Notes under the pieces: generated by a model | What the model was told of the DNA's origin: nothing | The model's input: the letters and a program-made list of their open reading frames with translations, nothing else | Databases searched by the model: none | Part shown: piece after piece, positions 9,322 to 17,767 of the stretch | Layout of the letters: every line of letters begins with the position of its first letter | Numbering within the stretch: position 1 is the stretch's first letter | Program-made: the position numbers and the translations under genes | From: Mangrovactinospora gilvigrisea | Lineage (GTDB): Bacteria > Actinomycetota > Actinomycetes > Streptomycetales > Streptomycetaceae | NCBI RefSeq assembly: GCF_001879105.1 | Contig: NZ_MLCF01000017.1 | Location: 34,736 to 98,735, forward strand | Length of the DNA: 64,000 nt | Direction: 5' to 3'

Positions 9322-10224
9322 ATGGCTTTCGGACGAGGCCGACGCAATCAGGGCCAGGGCCGGAGTGCGGCCGAATTCCCGTCCATCCCGGAAGGCGCCG
9401 GCCTGCTCAGCATGCAGGTGGTCGACCAGGTCGGGATGCCGCTGCCCGAGGTCGAGGTGACGGCGACCGACTCGGCCAACGGACGCGTGCTGCAGCTGGG
9501 CGCCACCGACCCCTACGGCACCCTCGCCGCGTCCGTCGCGCCCGGCGAGTACCGGCTGGCGCTGCAGGCGGAGAGCTTCCAGACGCTGCGCCTCGGCGCG
9601 CAGATAGCCGCCGGCTCGGTCACCCCGCTGGGGCGGCTGTCGATGGAGCTGGCCCCGCCGCCGGAGCTGCCGTCCCGCGGCTACTGGGAGATCGACCCGG
9701 CGCACACCGCGATCCGCTTCATCGCGCAGCACATCGGGATGGCCAATGTGCACGGCCGGTTCGAGAACTTCGCGGGCAGCCTCTTCATCGCGGAGCGGGT
9801 CGAGGACTCCTCGGTGGAGATCACCATCGACGCGGCCAGCATCAACACCGGTGTGAAGATGCGCGACGACCATCTGCGGTCCGCGGACTTCCTGGAGGTC
9901 GAGCGCTACCCCTACCTGCACTTCGTCAGCGACCGGATGCAGCACCGCGGCGGCGCGCGCTGGCAGATCGGCGGGACGCTGACGCTGCACGGCGTCAGCC
10001 GGTCGGTGCAGCTGGACACGAACTACCTCGGCAACGGCAGCGGCATGGAGGGCGAGACCCGGGTGGCCTGCTTCGCCTCGGCGGAGCTGCACCGCGAGGA
10101 CTTCACCCTCAACTGGCGGAAGATGCTGGCCAAGGGCATCGCCGTGGTCGGCGCGACGATCCGCATCGAGCTGGACGTCCAGGCGGTCTACCAGGGCGAG
10201 CAGCCCCCCGCGCACTGGTCCTGA
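9322..10224 (+). CDS. YceI family protein with N-terminal Ig-like regulatory domain
   Basis: A 300-residue protein. The N-terminal half (about 30-115) is a carboxypeptidase-regulatory-like beta-sandwich (LLSMQVVDQVGMPLPEVEV, GEYRLALQAESF). The C-terminal half (about 125-295) is a YceI lipocalin-like barrel (YWEIDPAHTAIRFIAQHIG, then VHGRFENFAGSL and LHGVSRSVQLD). YceI proteins bind isoprenoid-like lipids in their barrel. No signal peptide is obvious, so this copy is probably cytosolic. The combination recurs in actinobacteria. The N-terminal fold is the same type as the repeats fused to the MFS transporter at 38-41 kb. Confidence 0.9.
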   Translation: MAFGRGRRNQGQGRSAAEFPSIPEGAGLLSMQVVDQVGMPLPEVEVTATDSANGRVLQLGATDPYGTLAASVAPGEYRLALQAESFQTLRLGAQIAAGSVTPLGRLSMELAPPPELPSRGYWEIDPAHTAIRFIAQHIGMANVHGRFENFAGSLFIAERVEDSSVEITIDAASINTGVKMRDDHLRSADFLEVERYPYLHFVSDRMQHRGGARWQIGGTLTLHGVSRSVQLDTNYLGNGSGMEGETRVACFASAELHREDFTLNWRKMLAKGIAVVGATIRIELDVQAVYQGEQPPAHWS

Positions 10225-10251
10225 CGGACCGGTGGCCGGGGCCGCTCGCGC

Positions 10252-10276
10252 GGTTCTCCGCGCCCGTGCGGGGCGC
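10252..10276. terminator. hairpin between convergent yceI and fdhD
   Basis: A GCGCCC stem pairs with GGGGCGC in the 52-bp space between two convergent stops. The left shoulder CGCGCGGTTCTCCGCGCCC is another member of the repeat seen at 1.28 and 34.2-34.55 kb. Confidence 0.5.
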
Positions 10277-11104
10277 CTACAAGCCGTCGCCGATGCGGTC
10301 CGGGCGGGTGTAGACGTTGGCGCCCCGGCCGCGGACGAAGCCGGCGAGGGTGAGGCCGAGCTCCTCGGCGAGGTCGGCCGCGAGGGAGGACGGCGCCGAG
10401 ACCGCGGCCAGCACCGGGATGCCGGCCATCGCCGCCTTCTGCGTCAGCTCGAAGGACGCCCGGCCGCTGACCGCCAGCACATGCCCGCGCAGCGGCAGCA
10501 GGCCCTCCGTCAGGGCGTGCCCGATGACCTTGTCGACCGCGTTGTGCCGCCCGATGTCCTCGCGCGCCGCGACCAGCCGCCCGTCCGCGGTGAAGAGCCC
10601 GGCCGCGTGCAGCCCGCCGGTGCGGGCGAAGACCCGCTGCGCCTCGCGCAGCCGCTCGGGGAGCGCGAAGAGCACCTCGGGGTCGATGCGCACCGGGTCG
10701 CCGTCCACCTGCCAGCGGGACGCCCGCCGCACCGCGTCGATGGTGTCCTGGCCGCAGATGCCGCAGGCCCCGGTGGTGATCAGGTTGCGGGTCGCGGAGA
10801 GCGGCGAGCGCGCGCCGGGCCCGAGTTGGGCGTCGACGGTGTTGTAGAGGTTGGCGCCGTTCTCGTCGGTGCCCGCGCAGTAGCGCAGCGCGCGCAGCTC
10901 GTCCGAGGAGGCGACGACGCCCTCGCCGACCAGGAAGCCGGCGACCAGGTCGAAGTCGTCGCCGGGGGTGCGCATGGTGACGGTCAGCGTCTCGCCGGCG
11001 GTGCGGATCTCCAGCGGCTCCTCGCCGGCCAGGGTGTCCATGGCCTTGACGGCGCCGCCGTCGCGCAGCCGCAGTATCTTCCGACGGTCCGTCACGCGTC
11101 CCAT
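10277..11104 (-). CDS. fdhD: FdhD sulfurtransferase for formate dehydrogenase
   Basis: A 275-residue FdhD homolog, which passes sulfur from the cysteine desulfurase to the molybdenum cofactor of formate dehydrogenase. It carries the persulfide-bearing CxxC motif, C114 and C117 in TTGACGICGQD, the GFLVGEGV segment near residue 57, and the C-terminal REDIGRHNAVDKVIGHAL and SGRASFELTQKA motifs. Length is normal. No formate dehydrogenase structural gene lies in the window, so the partner is encoded elsewhere. It is downstream of the sigma factor gene on the same strand, but a 9-bp-stem hairpin separates them, so an independent promoter is likely. Confidence 0.95.
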   Translation of the reverse strand: MGRVTDRRKILRLRDGGAVKAMDTLAGEEPLEIRTAGETLTVTMRTPGDDFDLVAGFLVGEGVVASSDELRALRYCAGTDENGANLYNTVDAQLGPGARSPLSATRNLITTGACGICGQDTIDAVRRASRWQVDGDPVRIDPEVLFALPERLREAQRVFARTGGLHAAGLFTADGRLVAAREDIGRHNAVDKVIGHALTEGLLPLRGHVLAVSGRASFELTQKAAMAGIPVLAAVSAPSSLAADLAEELGLTLAGFVRGRGANVYTRPDRIGDGL

Positions 11105-11156
11105 TGCGGCCTCGCCTTCACTGATGCGGGCCACGATACGCCCGGCACGCGGAGTG

Positions 11157-11181
11157 CCCGGCACGTGACAGGCGTGCCGGG
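11157..11181 (-). terminator. 9-bp-stem hairpin after the sigma factor gene
   Basis: CCCGGCACG (11157-11165) and CGTGCCGGG (11173-11181) pair perfectly over a 7-base loop, 38 bases past the sigma factor stop. A second copy of the left arm lies at 11141-11149, allowing an alternative, longer hairpin. Confidence 0.6.
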
Positions 11182-11218
11182 TCCTCCTGCGGCTGACGCA
11201 GAACTTATCAGTCTGCTC

Positions 11219-12136
11219 TCATCCCTCGGCGAGGAGCCCCTGGCGGAGTCGTCCGAGTGTGCGGCTCAGCAACCGGGAGACGTGCATCTGCGAGATGCCC
11301 AGCTCCTCGCCGATCTGCGACTGCGTCAGATTGGCGGTGAAGCGCAGGCTGAGGATGCGGCGGTCGCGCTCCGGAAGCTCGGCGATGAGCGGCTTGAGCG
11401 TCTCGCGGTACTCCACGCCCTCGAGGTCGTGGTCGTCGTAGCCGATCCGGTCGGCGAGCGCGCCCTCGCTCTCGTCCTCCTCCGGCTGCGCGTCCAGCGA
11501 GCTGGCGGTGTAGGCGTTGGCCGCGGCCATGCCCTCGACCACCTCGTCCTCGGGCAGCCCGAGGCGCTCCGACAGCTCGGCGACGGTCGGCGACCGGTCC
11601 AGCTGCTGGGAGAGCTCGTCGGTGGCCTTGGCGAGGTCGAGGCGGAGCTCCTGGAGGCGGCGCGGCACCCGCACCGACCAGCTGGTGTCGCGGAAGAACC
11701 GCTTGATCTCGCCGACGATGGTGGGCATCGCGAAGGTGGGGAACTCCACCCCGCGGTCCGGGTCGAAGCGGTCGATCGCCTTGATCAGGCCGATCGTGCC
11801 GACCTGGACGATGTCCTCCATCGGCTCGCTGCGGGTGCGGAAGCGGGAGGCGGCGAACTTGACCAGCGCCAGGTTCAGTTCGACCAGGGTGTTGCGCACG
11901 TAGGAGTAGTCGTGGGTGCCCTCCTCGAGGCGGCACAGCCGCTGGAAGAGGGACTTGGAGAGTGCGCGGGCGTCCGGGGGCGCCACCTGGTCGAACGGGA
12001 CGTCGGGGAGCCCGAGCTCCGCGGTGAGCGAGCTCGTGGGAGTCCCGGCCTCGGCGGCCCCGGTGGCCTCTCCGGCATCGAGGGTCCCGGCCGGGAGGGG
12101 CGCTCCGGTGCGCGTGCCGTCGAGCTGGGGTGCCAT
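11219..12136 (-). CDS. SigB/SigF-family alternative sigma factor
   Basis: A 305-residue group 3 sigma factor. It has region 2 (about residues 88-160, with DIVQVGTIGLIKAIDRFDP and FPTFAMPTIVGEIKRFFRD), region 3 (about 165-215), and a region 4 helix-turn-helix ending LTQSQIGEELGISQMHVSRL. The first 60 residues are a low-complexity extension. It directs RNA polymerase to stress or developmental promoters of the GNNT-N15-GGGTA type. An AAAGGAG site precedes the ATG. A STAS antagonist gene and a HATPase anti-sigma gene lie divergently beside it, so it is most likely held by partner switching. Gene order towards purK resembles the S. coelicolor sigI region, from memory, but the paralog cannot be fixed by eye. 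Confidence 0.9.
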   Translation of the reverse strand: MAPQLDGTRTGAPLPAGTLDAGEATGAAEAGTPTSSLTAELGLPDVPFDQVAPPDARALSKSLFQRLCRLEEGTHDYSYVRNTLVELNLALVKFAASRFRTRSEPMEDIVQVGTIGLIKAIDRFDPDRGVEFPTFAMPTIVGEIKRFFRDTSWSVRVPRRLQELRLDLAKATDELSQQLDRSPTVAELSERLGLPEDEVVEGMAAANAYTASSLDAQPEEDESEGALADRIGYDDHDLEGVEYRETLKPLIAELPERDRRILSLRFTANLTQSQIGEELGISQMHVSRLLSRTLGRLRQGLLAEG

Positions 12137-12173
12137 GATGCTCCTTTCTCGGACGGACTAGTGACCTACTGGC

Positions 12174-12198
12174 CTACCCCACGTTCCTCCGCTCATGC
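12174..12198 (-). promoter_or_regulatory. candidate SigB-type promoter of the sigma factor gene
   Basis: On the minus strand GCAT (12198-12195), a 15-base spacer and GGGTAG (12179-12174) match the Streptomyces SigB-family consensus GNNT-N14-16-GGGTA(C/T) except for the last base. Transcription would start about 30 bases before the ATG. This suggests autoregulation or control by a sister SigB-like factor. Confidence 0.45.
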
Positions 12199-12221
12199 AA
12201 AGATGAACCGGCCCCCGGTCA

Positions 12222-12240
12222 TGCCGGATTGTGTCCGGCA
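12222..12240. promoter_or_regulatory. palindrome in the divergent sigma/antagonist spacer
   Basis: TGCCGGATTGTGTCCGGCA is a perfect 7-5-7 inverted repeat in the 162-bp spacer between the sigma gene and the STAS gene. It could be an operator controlling both directions or a leader hairpin for the STAS gene. Confidence 0.4.
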
Positions 12241-12298
12241 ATACGGATATTCCGGGTGGCCCATGGGCGATCGTCAGCAACGCAGCAGGAGGCAGGGA

Positions 12299-12682
12299 AT
12301 GGGCGTCGGCGGGCCTGAGTCCGCGTCCGGGGGACGGCTGTCCGTCGAGGTCCGCGACCACGCGGGTACCCCGGTCGTGGCACCTGCGGGCGAACTCGAT
12401 CACGACACCGCTGACCAGCTGCGGGAGGTGCTGGAGCGGACGGAGGAGTCCTCCGCCGGCCCGCATCTCGTCGTCGACTGCTCGGGTCTGGAGTTCTGCG
12501 ACTCGACGGGACTCAACGTTCTGCTCGGCGCCCGGCTGCGGGCGGAGGCCCGCGGCGGAGCCGTCCATCTGGTCGCGATGCGGCCGGCCGTGGCGAGAGT
12601 GTTCGACGTCACAGGCGCGGCCGCGGTCTTCGGGGTGCACGCCACCCTCGACGAGGCGCTGGGATCGGTGTCGCCGTCGTGA
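12299..12682 (+). CDS. STAS-domain anti-sigma factor antagonist
   Basis: A 127-residue SpoIIAA/RsbV-like protein. The core STAS motif is DCSGLEFCDSTGLNVLL, with the switch serine at S69 (in DSTGL), which a partner HATPase kinase would phosphorylate. Unphosphorylated antagonist sequesters the anti-sigma factor and frees the sigma factor. The ATG at 12299 is chosen because a perfect AGGAGG sits 6 bases upstream; an in-frame ATG 36 bases earlier lacks one. It diverges from the sigma factor gene and precedes the HATPase gene by 122 bases, which together make a complete partner-switch module. Confidence 0.92.
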   Translation: MGVGGPESASGGRLSVEVRDHAGTPVVAPAGELDHDTADQLREVLERTEESSAGPHLVVDCSGLEFCDSTGLNVLLGARLRAEARGGAVHLVAMRPAVARVFDVTGAAAVFGVHATLDEALGSVSPS

Positions 12683-12804
12683 ACGTCGACTGGCCCGCTC
12701 GTCGAACTCCGGGAGACTGGGAGTGTTCGATCGCGCTCTTGGGGCAGGAGCATTCGCAGGACCGTGCGGTTCGGCCCGTCGAGCAGCGGTGAGGAGAAGC
12801 GGTG

Positions 12805-13284
12805 ATGAGCGATCAGCCGGGGGTCGCGCCGCTGCGGCCGCGGCGTTCGCCGCATCGGCCCGCGGCGCCTCAGGTGCGGCGGCTGGTGCTGGAGCCGGGA
12901 GCGGGCGGAGTGGTGGCGCGCTGCCGCGAGTTCGCGCGCACGGCGCTGGCGGACTGGGAGTGGCTGACGCCGGGGCCCAAGGAGAGCCGGGCGGACCGGC
13001 AGGCGGCGGTGGACGATGTGCTGCTGGTCGTCTCCGAGCTGGTGACGAACGCGTGCCTGCACGCGGGGGGCCCGCGGGAGCTGCGGCTCGTCGGGGGCGG
13101 TGACGACGAGATCCGTGTGGAGGTCGCCGACGGGACGGAGGAGCGTCCCGAGGCGAGCCGGCCGCATCGGAGCGGGCGGCCGGGCGGGCACGGGATCTTC
13201 ATCGTGCAGCGGCTCTCCGCGGCGTGGGGCGTGGCCCCGGACCGCGACGGCAAGACCGTGTGGGCGGTCGTCCGGCGGCGCTGA
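12805..13284 (+). CDS. HATPase_c anti-sigma factor (RsbW/SpoIIAB-like)
   Basis: A 159-residue GHKL-fold protein-serine kinase/anti-sigma factor. An Arg/Pro-rich N-terminus (1-25) precedes the ATPase domain, with N-box DDVLLVVSELVTNACLHA (about residues 65-82), G1-like VEVADG and G2-like GGHGIFIVQRLS. It would bind the neighbouring sigma factor and phosphorylate the STAS antagonist at its serine. GAGGAG lies 8 bases before the ATG; a GTG one codon earlier is an equal alternative start. Streptomyces carry many such kinases, so the pairing with the adjacent sigma factor is inferred from context. Confidence 0.88.
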   Translation: MSDQPGVAPLRPRRSPHRPAAPQVRRLVLEPGAGGVVARCREFARTALADWEWLTPGPKESRADRQAAVDDVLLVVSELVTNACLHAGGPRELRLVGGGDDEIRVEVADGTEERPEASRPHRSGRPGGHGIFIVQRLSAAWGVAPDRDGKTVWAVVRRR

Positions 13285-13349
13285 GCGCTCTCGGGCGCGG
13301 GGCGAGGCCCGGTTCGCCGCCCCGCGCCCCGGCGCCCCGCCCCGCAGGG

Positions 13350-14867
13350 TCAGTGCACGTCGCCCATCAGCCGCTTGATCCGGCCGCGGGCGAAGAACAC
13401 CGCGACGCCGGCCGCGACGGCCATCGCGCCCTGGATGGCGAAGTACACCTCGCCGCCCGTCGCGCTCCCCATCACCTGCTGGATCAGCGCCGCCACGCAG
13501 TCCCCCGCGGTCACCGCGAGGAACCAGATGCCCATCATCTGGCTGGAGTACTTCCGCGGCGCCAGCCGCGTCGTCACCGACAGGCCCACCGGCGACAGGC
13601 ACAGCTCCGCCACCGTCTGCACCAAGTAGACGAGCGCCAGCCACAGCGGGGTGACCTTGACGCCGCCCGCGGCCGCCGCCTGAGCCATCATCATCACGCC
13701 GAAGGAGATGCCGATCCCCAGCAGGCCGAGCGAGAACTTGGTCATCGTGGAGGGATTGCGGCCCTTCAGCCACATCCACAGCCAGGCGAACACCGGGGCG
13801 AGCGCCATGATGTACAGCGGGTTGAGGGATTGGAACCAGGTCGAGGGGAAGTGGAATCCCCAGAGCGTGCCCTTGGTGGAGTCCGCGGCGAACACGTTCA
13901 GCGTGGAGCCGGACTGGTCGTAGATCATCCAGAAGAGCGCCGCGGCAACGAAGATCCAGATGTAGCCGGACATCTTCTTCTGCTCGTCCGTGTCGAGATC
14001 GCGGTCCCGCTTGATGCGGACGAAGAGCAGCACCGGCAGCACCAGGCCGAGCACGGTCAGCGGCCAGATCACCCAGTTCACCGTGAACGACCCGGTGAAG
14101 AGCACGACCGCGTAGAAGACGGCGGCCAGCGCCGCCCAGAACCCGGACTTGCGCAGCACCGCATTGCGCTCGGCGCGCGGCAGCGGGTTGGTGACGACGT
14201 CGCTCTCCGCGGCGAGGCTGCGTCCGCCGATCAGATAGATGACCAGGCCGAGCGCCATGCCGATGCCGGCGAGCGCGAACCCCAGGTGCCAGTCGACCTG
14301 CTGGCCGACCGTGCCGATCGCCAGCGGGGCGAAGAAGCTGCCCAGGTTGATGCCGATGTAGAAGATCGTGAACGCGGAGTCCCGGCGGGCGTCCGTCCGG
14401 TCCGGGTACAGATGCCCGACCATCGTGGAGATGTTCGCCTTGAGCAGCCCGGAGCCCGCCGCGATGAAGCACAGGCCGACGAAGAACGTCGCGGTCATCG
14501 GCACGGCGAGCAGGAAGTGGCCGACCATGATGACGCCGCCGGCCACGGCGACCGTCTTCTTCGGGCCCCACAGCCGGTCCGCCACCCAGCCGCCCGGCAG
14601 GGTGAGGAGATACACCATCGCGTTGTAGACGGAGTAGACCGCGGCGCCCGTTGCGAGGGCGAAGCCCATTCCGCCGTGCGAGACGGGAGTCACAAGGAAC
14701 AGGGCCAGCAGGGCGCGCATGCCGTAGAAACTGAAGCGCTCCCACATTTCCGTCAGGAAAAGTGTGGCCAGGCCTCGCGGGTGGCCGAAGAAAGTTGCGC
14801 CGGGGGCCGATGAGTTCCCGGTCGCCGCGGAGGCGGGCGTTTCCGGTGTCAGGCTGGTGGACGGCAT
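13350..14867 (-). CDS. POT/PTR2-family proton-dependent oligopeptide transporter
   Basis: A 505-residue MFS transporter of the POT family (di/tripeptide-proton symport), with 12-14 hydrophobic segments. It shows FLTEMWERFSFYGMRALLAL near residue 33, where the ExxERF proton-coupling motif is intact as EMWERF, and the family signature FTIFYIGINLGSFFAPL near residue 160. The start MPSTSLTPE at 14867 leaves a short Thr/Ala-rich cytosolic tail; an upstream in-frame ATG at 14966 would add 33 residues with no similarity. It diverges from the two-component system that follows, which may control it. Confidence 0.92.
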   Translation of the reverse strand: MPSTSLTPETPASAATGNSSAPGATFFGHPRGLATLFLTEMWERFSFYGMRALLALFLVTPVSHGGMGFALATGAAVYSVYNAMVYLLTLPGGWVADRLWGPKKTVAVAGGVIMVGHFLLAVPMTATFFVGLCFIAAGSGLLKANISTMVGHLYPDRTDARRDSAFTIFYIGINLGSFFAPLAIGTVGQQVDWHLGFALAGIGMALGLVIYLIGGRSLAAESDVVTNPLPRAERNAVLRKSGFWAALAAVFYAVVLFTGSFTVNWVIWPLTVLGLVLPVLLFVRIKRDRDLDTDEQKKMSGYIWIFVAAALFWMIYDQSGSTLNVFAADSTKGTLWGFHFPSTWFQSLNPLYIMALAPVFAWLWMWLKGRNPSTMTKFSLGLLGIGISFGVMMMAQAAAAGGVKVTPLWLALVYLVQTVAELCLSPVGLSVTTRLAPRKYSSQMMGIWFLAVTAGDCVAALIQQVMGSATGGEVYFAIQGAMAVAAGVAVFFARGRIKRLMGDVH

Positions 14868-15063
14868 GGTGGTGCTCGCTTGCTGTCGGTGTCGGAGGCC
14901 CTGCCGGAAGGCGCGATATTGCAGTTCGGCGCCTGTCTCCGGGTCAGAGTCGGGAAATAGTGCCATATGAATGGCGTATTTGCGTAATCACCCTGGTGGG
15001 CCGATCGCGAGCGGTACCTCCACACGCTCCCGAGCGGCGGCGTGATCGGACTACGATCGCCCC

Positions 15064-15747
15064 ATGACCCGTGTGCTGCTCGCCGAGGACGACGCCTCGA
15101 TCTCCGAACCACTGGCTCGTGCCCTGCGCCGCGAGGGCTACCAGGTCGAGATCCGGGAGGACGGACCGACCGCCCTCGCCGCCGGCCTGGAGGGCGGCGT
15201 CGACCTGTGCGTCCTCGACCTCGGCCTGCCGGGGATGGACGGCCTCGAGGTGTGCCGCCGGCTCCGCAGCGAGGGCCACGGCTTCCCGGTGCTCGTCCTC
15301 ACCGCCCGCGCCGACGAGGTCGACACGGTCGTCGGCCTGGACGCCGGCGCCGACGACTACGTCACCAAGCCGTTCCGCCTCGCCGAGCTGCTCGCCCGGG
15401 TGCGGGCCCTGCTGCGGCGCGGCCCCGTGGAGACGACGCCCGGCGCCCCGCCGGTGCGCATCTCCGCCGTCGGCCACCAGGCCTGGCTCGGCGACGAGGA
15501 GCTCCAGCTCACCGCGAAGGAGTTCGACCTGCTGCGGGTGCTGGTGCGGGACGCCGGACGGGTCGTCACCCGCGACCAGCTGATGCGCGAGGTGTGGGGC
15601 ATCACCTGGTGGTCCTCCACCAAGACCCTCGACATGCACATCTCCTGGCTGCGCAAGAAGCTCGGCGACGACGCGGCGCACCCCCGCTACATCGCCACCG
15701 TGCGCGGCGTCGGGTTCCGCTTCGAGAAGAGCCGCACCGTCCAGTGA
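15064..15747 (+). CDS. OmpR/PhoB-family response regulator
   Basis: A 227-residue regulator. The receiver domain (1-118) has the acidic pocket D9/D10, the phospho-acceptor D52 in CVLDLGLPG and the conserved Lys in VTKPF. A winged-helix DNA-binding domain (about 130-222) carries LTAKEFDLLRVLV and the recognition segment TLDMHISWLRKKL. It is paired with the histidine kinase gene that starts 10 bases after its stop. The target genes are unknown; the divergent peptide transporter is the nearest candidate. Confidence 0.95.
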   Translation: MTRVLLAEDDASISEPLARALRREGYQVEIREDGPTALAAGLEGGVDLCVLDLGLPGMDGLEVCRRLRSEGHGFPVLVLTARADEVDTVVGLDAGADDYVTKPFRLAELLARVRALLRRGPVETTPGAPPVRISAVGHQAWLGDEELQLTAKEFDLLRVLVRDAGRVVTRDQLMREVWGITWWSSTKTLDMHISWLRKKLGDDAAHPRYIATVRGVGFRFEKSRTVQ

Positions 15748-15757
15748 GGGCGGCCCG

Positions 15758-17110
15758 ATGAGACGGCGGATGATCAATTCCACCCTGGCGGTGGTGCTGG
15801 TGGTGGTGGCCGTCTTCGGCATTCCGCTGGCCGTCGTCGAGGTGAACTCGATCACCTCCAACGCCCGGGACCAGGTGACCGCGGACGCCGTCCGGCTGCT
15901 CACCGTGGTCGAGACCCGCGGCGGCGGCGACCTCGACGCCTCCTCGCTGGAGGCGCAGATCGGGGAGGACCGCACCGCCTGGGTGCGCACCCCGGGGCGC
16001 CCGGCGGAGCGGATCGGCCCCGCCGTGCCCGCGGGCACCTCCGTCTTCAAGGACACCGAACAGGGCACCCAGGGCGTCTCGGTGACGGTGGTGCAGCCGC
16101 AGTCCACCGTCCACAAGCAGATCTACGACATCCTGCTGGTGATCGTCGGGATCGCGGCCGCCGCGGTGGCCGCCGCCGTGGTGCTCGCCGTCCGCCAGGC
16201 CAACCGGCTCTCCGGCCCGCTCGTCGACCTCGCCAAGACCGCCGAGCGGCTCGGCTCCGGCGACGCCACGCCCCGCGACCGCCGCTACGCCGTCCCCGAA
16301 CTCGACCGGGTCTCGCAGGTGCTGGACGCCAGCGCCGAGCGGATCGCCCGGATGCTCACCGCGGAGCGGCGGCTCGCCGCCGACGCCTCCCACCAGCTGC
16401 GCACCCCGCTCACCGCGCTCTCCATGCGGCTGGAGGAGATCATCGAGACGGCCGGCGACGAGGAGACGGTCAAGGAGGAGGCGTCCATCGCCCTCGGCCA
16501 GGTCGAGCGGCTGACGGACGTGGTGCAGCGGCTCCTCACCAACAGCCGCGACCACCGCGGGGACACCGGCATCGCCTTCGACCTCGACGACGTCATCAAG
16601 CAGCAGATGGAGGAGTGGCGGCCCGCCGCGGCCGCCGCCGGACGCGCCCTGGAGCGCGAGGGCCAGGGCCGGCTGCGGGTGGTCGGCACCCCGGGGACGA
16701 TCGCCCAGGTGCTCGCCGCGCTCATCGAGAACGCCCTGATGCACGGGGACGGGACGGTGGTGCTGCGCACCCGCACCGCCGGCAACTCGGTGGTGCTGGA
16801 GGTCTCCGACGAGGGCGACGGGGTCTCCCCGGAGCTGGGCTCGCGGGTCTTCGAACGCGCCGTCAGCGGCCGGAACTCGACGGGCCTGGGGCTCGCGGTG
16901 GCCCGGGACCTCGCCGAGGCGGACGGCGGCCGGCTGGAGCTGGTCAGCATGCGGCCGCCGGTCTTCGCGATGTTCCTCAGTCGCCAGCCGGATTCCGAGC
17001 CGGAGCCCGATCCTGAGACCGAGGCGGATGCGTCGACGGCGACGTCGGAGCCGGAGCCGGGGACGGGGCCTGGGGGGGCTCCTCGAGGCGGCTCGGGGCC
17101 GCGGGCGTAG
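15758..17110 (+). CDS. membrane histidine kinase with low-complexity C-terminal tail
   Basis: A 450-residue sensor kinase. TM1 (about 5-27), an extracytoplasmic sensor loop of about 100 residues, TM2 (about 127-150), a HAMP-like linker, a HisKA domain with DASHQLRTPLTAL (phospho-acceptor H212), and a HATPase domain with ENALMHG, DEGDGV and STGLGLAVARDLA. It partners the upstream OmpR-type regulator. The last 40 residues are Glu/Pro/Asp/Gly-rich and non-conserved. They are encoded in a 134-bp stretch that also encodes, on the other strand, the tail of the GtrA protein; the catalytic domain ends before the overlap. Confidence 0.94.
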   Translation: MRRRMINSTLAVVLVVVAVFGIPLAVVEVNSITSNARDQVTADAVRLLTVVETRGGGDLDASSLEAQIGEDRTAWVRTPGRPAERIGPAVPAGTSVFKDTEQGTQGVSVTVVQPQSTVHKQIYDILLVIVGIAAAAVAAAVVLAVRQANRLSGPLVDLAKTAERLGSGDATPRDRRYAVPELDRVSQVLDASAERIARMLTAERRLAADASHQLRTPLTALSMRLEEIIETAGDEETVKEEASIALGQVERLTDVVQRLLTNSRDHRGDTGIAFDLDDVIKQQMEEWRPAAAAAGRALEREGQGRLRVVGTPGTIAQVLAALIENALMHGDGTVVLRTRTAGNSVVLEVSDEGDGVSPELGSRVFERAVSGRNSTGLGLAVARDLAEADGGRLELVSMRPPVFAMFLSRQPDSEPEPDPETEADASTATSEPEPGTGPGGAPRGGSGPRA

Positions 17111-17624
17111 CCGGGGCCGTCGTCGCCCCGTCCTGCTGCTCGGCCGGCACCACCCGGAAGACCCAGGTGCGGTAGGAGGCGAACCGGAAGGCCGTCGCCA
17201 CCACCATGCCGGCGAACTTGAAGACGTTGTCCTCCAGCGCGGTGTCCCAGCCCACCCAGTAGTGGGTGGCGTACAGCACACCGTTCTCGATCACCAGCCC
17301 GATGAGGCTGAAGAAGAGGAAGAGCCCCATCTCCCGGGTGCGGGAGCTGCGGTCGCGGTCGCGGTAGACCCAGTAGCGGTAGCCGATGTAGTTCGTGACG
17401 ATCGCCACGACGGTGGCGAAGACGCTGGAGCGGACGGTCTGCCATCCGAAGGCGTGCATGGCCAGGTTGAAGACCAGGAAGTTGACCGCGGTGCCGATGG
17501 CCCCGACGATCGCGAACTTGGTCATCTCGCGGCCCATCCCGCCCCGCCGGAACAGGCCGGCGAGGCCGCCCGGGACGGGCCCGCGCGGTGCTGCGGGTTC
17601 TTCGGGTGACTCGGAGGAGGTCAT
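16977..17624 (-). CDS. GtrA-like polysaccharide synthesis membrane protein
   Basis: A 215-residue GtrA/DPMS-like protein with four transmembrane helices (about residues 35-57, 65-87, 100-120 and 130-152). Conserved positions include FAIVGAIGTAVNFLVF and the NYIGYRYWVYRDR segment after helix 2. Members help flip or deliver polyprenyl-linked sugars for wall or O-antigen glycosylation. The C-terminal 50 residues are Pro/Ala/Ser-rich and overlap the 3' end of the histidine kinase gene antisense by 134 bp. It is divergent from purK. Its sugar partner is unknown, though other glycopolymer genes lie within 15 kb. Confidence 0.88.
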   Translation of the reverse strand: MTSSESPEEPAAPRGPVPGGLAGLFRRGGMGREMTKFAIVGAIGTAVNFLVFNLAMHAFGWQTVRSSVFATVVAIVTNYIGYRYWVYRDRDRSSRTREMGLFLFFSLIGLVIENGVLYATHYWVGWDTALEDNVFKFAGMVVATAFRFASYRTWVFRVVPAEQQDGATTAPATPAAPSRLEEPPQAPSPAPAPTSPSTHPPRSQDRAPARNPAGD

Positions 17625-17767
17625 CGATCGCGTCCGTTCGGAGAGGACTCAGAGGGAACGGGGAAGCGGCGACCCGGCCCGTGGGCAGGGTCCGGTCGCC
17701 CTGCCCACCATAACGAGCGGGAGGCACCCTGAGGTTGCCTTGCTCGGCCATCGGTACCCTGTCCAGC

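Noticed and set aside
12231..13103. A 290-residue plus-strand frame across the STAS and HATPase genes
   Set aside because: It is out of frame with two well-supported conserved genes.
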